The translations under genes were made by a program, and so were the position numbers. A stretch of DNA of 7,051 nt, taken from an uncultured Coriobacteriaceae bacterium. Lineage in GTDB: Bacteria > Actinomycetota > Coriobacteriia > Coriobacteriales > Atopobiaceae. The first letter of the stretch is position 1; each line of letters begins with the position of its first letter. Below are positions 5,428-7,051 of the stretch, piece after piece. The notes below the pieces were generated by a model, which had not been told where the DNA came from, made no database searches, and saw only the letters and a list, made by a program, of their open reading frames with translations. Location: contig URWR01000084.1 in the NCBI GenBank assembly GCA_900551595.1, positions 1-7,051 on the forward strand. Reading direction: 5' to 3'.

Positions 5428-5441
5428 TTGAAAGCTTTCAA
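5428..5441. promoter_or_regulatory. LacI/GalR-type operator-like palindrome upstream of the PTS block
   Basis: TTGAAAGCTTTCAA is a perfect 14-bp palindrome with a central GC, the general form of LacI/GalR-family operators, including FruR- and CcpA-like sites. It directly abuts the candidate -10 at 5442-5447, so a bound repressor would cover the transcription start. No regulator gene is in the window. Which protein binds is inferred at family level only. Confidence 0.5.
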
Positions 5442-5470
5442 ATTATGGTAACACCCTACAAAGACATCAG
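5442..5470 (-). promoter_or_regulatory. Candidate promoter of the IIA-fruK-ptsI block
   Basis: On the minus strand CATAAT (5447-5442) matches the -10 at 5 of 6 bases. CTGATG (5470-5465) is a weak -35 (3 of 6) at an exact 17-bp spacing. The palindrome at 5428-5441 starts at the next base. The implied leader is about 175 nt, so a second promoter nearer the gene is possible. Confidence 0.35.
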
Positions 5471-5497
5471 ATGATTTGTTTTACATTATTAAATGAA

Positions 5498-5525
5498 AAA
5501 ACGGATGCCACAAGGCATCCGTTTT
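5498..5525 (-). terminator. Terminator after tRNA-Arg
   Basis: AAAACGGATGCC (5498-5509) and GGCATCCGTTTT (5514-5525) form a perfect 12-bp stem with a four-base ACAA loop. On the minus strand the stem runs into a U tract (the A run at 5496-5501). It begins 8 bases after the tRNA CCA and ends that transcript before the promoter region of the PTS block. Confidence 0.9.
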
Positions 5526-5533
5526 GATAGACC

Positions 5534-5610
5534 TGGTGCGCTCGGAGGGACTCGAACCCTCAACCGGCGGATTAGAAGTCCGATACTCTATCCATTTGAG
5601 TTACGAGCGC
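5534..5610 (-). tRNA. tRNA-Arg(TCT)
   Basis: A complete 77-nt gene with encoded CCA. The acceptor strands GCGCTCG and CGAGCGC pair perfectly over 7 bp, with discriminator A. The D arm is ACTC/GAGT with the GG of the loop. The anticodon loop CTTCTAA gives TCT (complement at 5574-5576), reading AGA and probably AGG. The T arm is GAGGG-TTCGAGT-CCCTC. The anticodon stem has a T/C mismatch at its outermost pair (27-43). The gene lies 33 bp after manA and just before a strong terminator. Confidence 0.96.
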
Positions 5611-5621
5611 GCACGGAGAAG

Positions 5622-5627
5622 ATTCTA
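5622..5627 (-). promoter_or_regulatory. Candidate -10 box for tRNA-Arg
   Basis: TAGAAT on the minus strand matches the -10 consensus at 5 of 6 bases and ends 11 nt before the tRNA 5' end, giving a leader of a few bases. No good -35 lies at 16-18 bp. The tRNA may therefore have its own promoter, read-through from manA, or both. Confidence 0.35.
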
Positions 5628-5643
5628 ACACGTAGCTCACAAC

Positions 5644-6615
5644 TTACATAGAAACAGGCAAATGCGAGCAAATGATTGTCATGTCTCCATCTAAATCCAA
5701 GGGCCCAAAATGCGCAGGAACGATGAAATGATCGCCTTTACGCACGGGATGACCTGCAGCAGAACCCGATCCGGAAATAACGCTTACACATTCGAAAGGC
5801 CATGGTTCGTTGCGCCTGAGCGCACCATTCACCACAACCCTATCGACGGCATAGCACTCATTCTCCACGAGATGTGTGACACCATCTTTCTCTTCCTGTG
5901 TCACTTCACCCGAGGATGGAGCAGATGCGTCATAGTCGATAACATCCAGGCTCTTTTCGAGATGAAGCTCTCGTTTAGTACCATCATCTTGCACACGATC
6001 ATAATCATAGACACGATACGTAATATCGCTTGATTGCTGAGTTTCCAAAATAAGTGTTCCCGCCTTAATGGCATGCACGGTACCGGGATTAATTTGGAAA
6101 AAGTCACCAGCATGAATGGGAATTTCGTTGAGCAGCTCAGACCAAGCGCCCTTATTTACAGACGCTTCAAACTCTTCACGAGAGCGAGCTTTTTGTCCAA
6201 CAACAATGGTTGCCCCCTCTTCAGCAGCAAGTACATACCAGCATTCCGATTTTCCCAGCGATCCGTTCTCATGCTCTTTTGCATAGGCATCGTCTGGATG
6301 TACTTGAATGGAGAGATCCCCATCTGCATCAATGATCTTTATTAAGAGAGGAAAACGATCTCCGGGAGCACCTTCAAATAACTGTGGCTCATGCTCCCAA
6401 AGCTCTGAAAGATGTTTGCCTTTATATGCGCCTTCACGCACAACACAGTCGCCTGCAGGATGTGCAGAAATTGCCCAACACTCACCAACAGCTCCGTCGG
6501 GTATAGCATAGCCAAACTCTTTTTCGAGACGGCGGCCACCCCAGATCTTGTTATGAAACACGGGGTCCAAAAAGATTAAATCGTTTGTAGGATTGGAAGC
6601 TTGTAGTTCAGTCAT
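5644..6615 (-). CDS. manA: Mannose-6-phosphate isomerase, class I
   Basis: Zinc enzyme interconverting mannose 6-phosphate and fructose 6-phosphate in the cytoplasm, for mannose use or GDP-mannose supply. The 323-residue length fits the short Bacillus-type class I enzymes (about 315). It opens with LDPVFHNKIWGGRRL (16-30), followed by GECWAISAHP (44-53). Zinc ligands are His106 in QVHPDD, Glu124 in GKSECWYVL and His181 in NPGTVHAI. ITYRVYDYDR (198-207) carries the catalytic Arg201. The cupin-like C-terminal part ends with GDHFIVPAHFGPLDL. The ATG at 6615 is chosen because the protein matches the family from there and AGGAG lies 11 bases upstream, inside the end of the Nudix gene. The Nudix stop is only 4 bp before this start, so the two genes are probably co-transcribed and may be translationally coupled. 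tRNA-Arg follows at 33 bp. Confidence 0.94.
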   Translation of the reverse strand: MTELQASNPTNDLIFLDPVFHNKIWGGRRLEKEFGYAIPDGAVGECWAISAHPAGDCVVREGAYKGKHLSELWEHEPQLFEGAPGDRFPLLIKIIDADGDLSIQVHPDDAYAKEHENGSLGKSECWYVLAAEEGATIVVGQKARSREEFEASVNKGAWSELLNEIPIHAGDFFQINPGTVHAIKAGTLILETQQSSDITYRVYDYDRVQDDGTKRELHLEKSLDVIDYDASAPSSGEVTQEEKDGVTHLVENECYAVDRVVVNGALRRNEPWPFECVSVISGSGSAAGHPVRKGDHFIVPAHFGPLDLDGDMTIICSHLPVSM

Positions 6616-6619
6616 ACAA

Positions 6620-7051
6620 TCACTTACTCCTCTCTGCTTCCAATGCGGCACTCAGTATGCCAAGAATTGTTTTCGAGTCCTGTATGACTCCAGCATGGAT
6701 AGCTGCAAGGGCATCGGCAATGCTTACCCACACCACATCAACAAATTCCTCATCATCAAGATGGGCTTCACCTTCGACTACATCGTAGGCACGAAAAAGG
6801 CGCGTCAGTTCATCAGAGCAGCCTATAACACCACGCGAAAGTATGACCGGTTCAATACGCCGGGCGATAAGACCGGTTTCCTCGCGTAATTCCCGTTGTG
6901 CACAAAGGACAGGATCCTCATCGGGGTCTAATTTACCTGCCGGAAGCTCTAAGGTCATACGGCCTACAGCAACGCGCCACTGACGTACGAGACAAATCTT
7001 TTCATTGCGAACTACTACGACACAACACCCGCCACGATGATGCATAACTTC
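6620..7051 (-). CDS. Nudix hydrolase, ADP-ribose pyrophosphatase type, 5' end outside the window
   Basis: The family hydrolyses nucleoside diphosphates linked to another moiety; this subtype usually splits ADP-ribose to AMP and ribose 5-phosphate. The Nudix box is complete and canonical: G at the start of GKLDPDEDPV, then CAQRELREETGL, matching GX5EX7REUXEEXGU. It is preceded by ICLVRQWRVAVGRMTLELPA, typical of ADP-ribose pyrophosphatases. The reading frame stays open to the right edge. The family normally has 30-40 residues before the HHRGGCCVVVV strand, so the ATG at 7045 is probably internal and the true start lies beyond 7051. It is upstream of and almost abuts manA (4 bp). Substrate is inferred from the subfamily pattern only; another sugar-nucleotide is possible. 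Confidence 0.9.
   Translation of the reverse strand, partial: EVMHHRGGCCVVVVRNEKICLVRQWRVAVGRMTLELPAGKLDPDEDPVLCAQRELREETGLIARRIEPVILSRGVIGCSDELTRLFRAYDVVEGEAHLDDEEFVDVVWVSIADALAAIHAGVIQDSKTILGILSAALEAERSK

Noticed and set aside
1..7051. CRISPR array, toxin-antitoxin pair, restriction or other defence genes, insertion sequence
   Set aside because: No repeat-spacer pattern, transposase or defence-type protein motif was seen on either strand.

Overview
The window shows the right-hand edge of an integrated mobile element lying against ordinary bacterial chromosome, followed by a sugar-phosphotransferase and sugar-phosphate block. Gene content (PTS enzyme I, fructose-type IIA, 1-phosphofructokinase, a short class I ManA, a Nudix ADP-ribose pyrophosphatase) and base composition near 50% G+C fit a Gram-positive lineage. 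My best guess is the class Coriobacteriia (Atopobium/Lancefieldella-like Actinobacteria), inferred only from the flavour of the proteins and not proven here.

Layout. (1) 1-720: the end of an integrative element (prophage or ICE). It carries the N-terminal 185 codons of a leftward tyrosine integrase running off the window edge, its promoter and Shine-Dalgarno, and two families of short direct repeats that look like recombinase or accessory-protein sites. (2) 721-764: the 3' part of a tRNA-Gly(TCC) gene, from the anticodon loop to the encoded CCA, with no 5' half. This is the chromosomal attachment scar, and the former tRNA terminator follows at 774-803. (3) 860-1783 (+): a YegS/BmrU-type lipid kinase, convergent with the next block. 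(4) 1859-5259 (-): a leftward PTS block in the order IIA, 1-phosphofructokinase, enzyme I. It has a palindromic operator abutting a candidate promoter upstream of IIA, a structured GC-rich leader before enzyme I, and a strong terminator after enzyme I. (5) 5498-7051 (-): Nudix hydrolase (5' end outside the window), mannose-6-phosphate isomerase, tRNA-Arg(TCT) and a perfect 12-bp terminator.

How it works together. Enzyme I takes phosphate from PEP and passes it via HPr (not in the window) to IIA. IIA phosphorylates the IIB of a sugar permease (also not in the window), giving fructose 1-phosphate. FruK makes fructose 1,6-bisphosphate from this for glycolysis, and ManA interconverts mannose 6-phosphate and fructose 6-phosphate. 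The arrangement therefore points to fructose/mannose uptake, likely controlled by a LacI/GalR-type repressor.

I see no new defence or other undescribed multi-gene system inside these 7 kb. The best lead is the left edge: the cargo of the element inserted at tRNA-Gly(TCC) lies to the left of the window. The only stretch of about 300 bases without an intact gene is 558-859; it holds the integrase leader, candidate arm-type sites, the attachment scar and a terminator.
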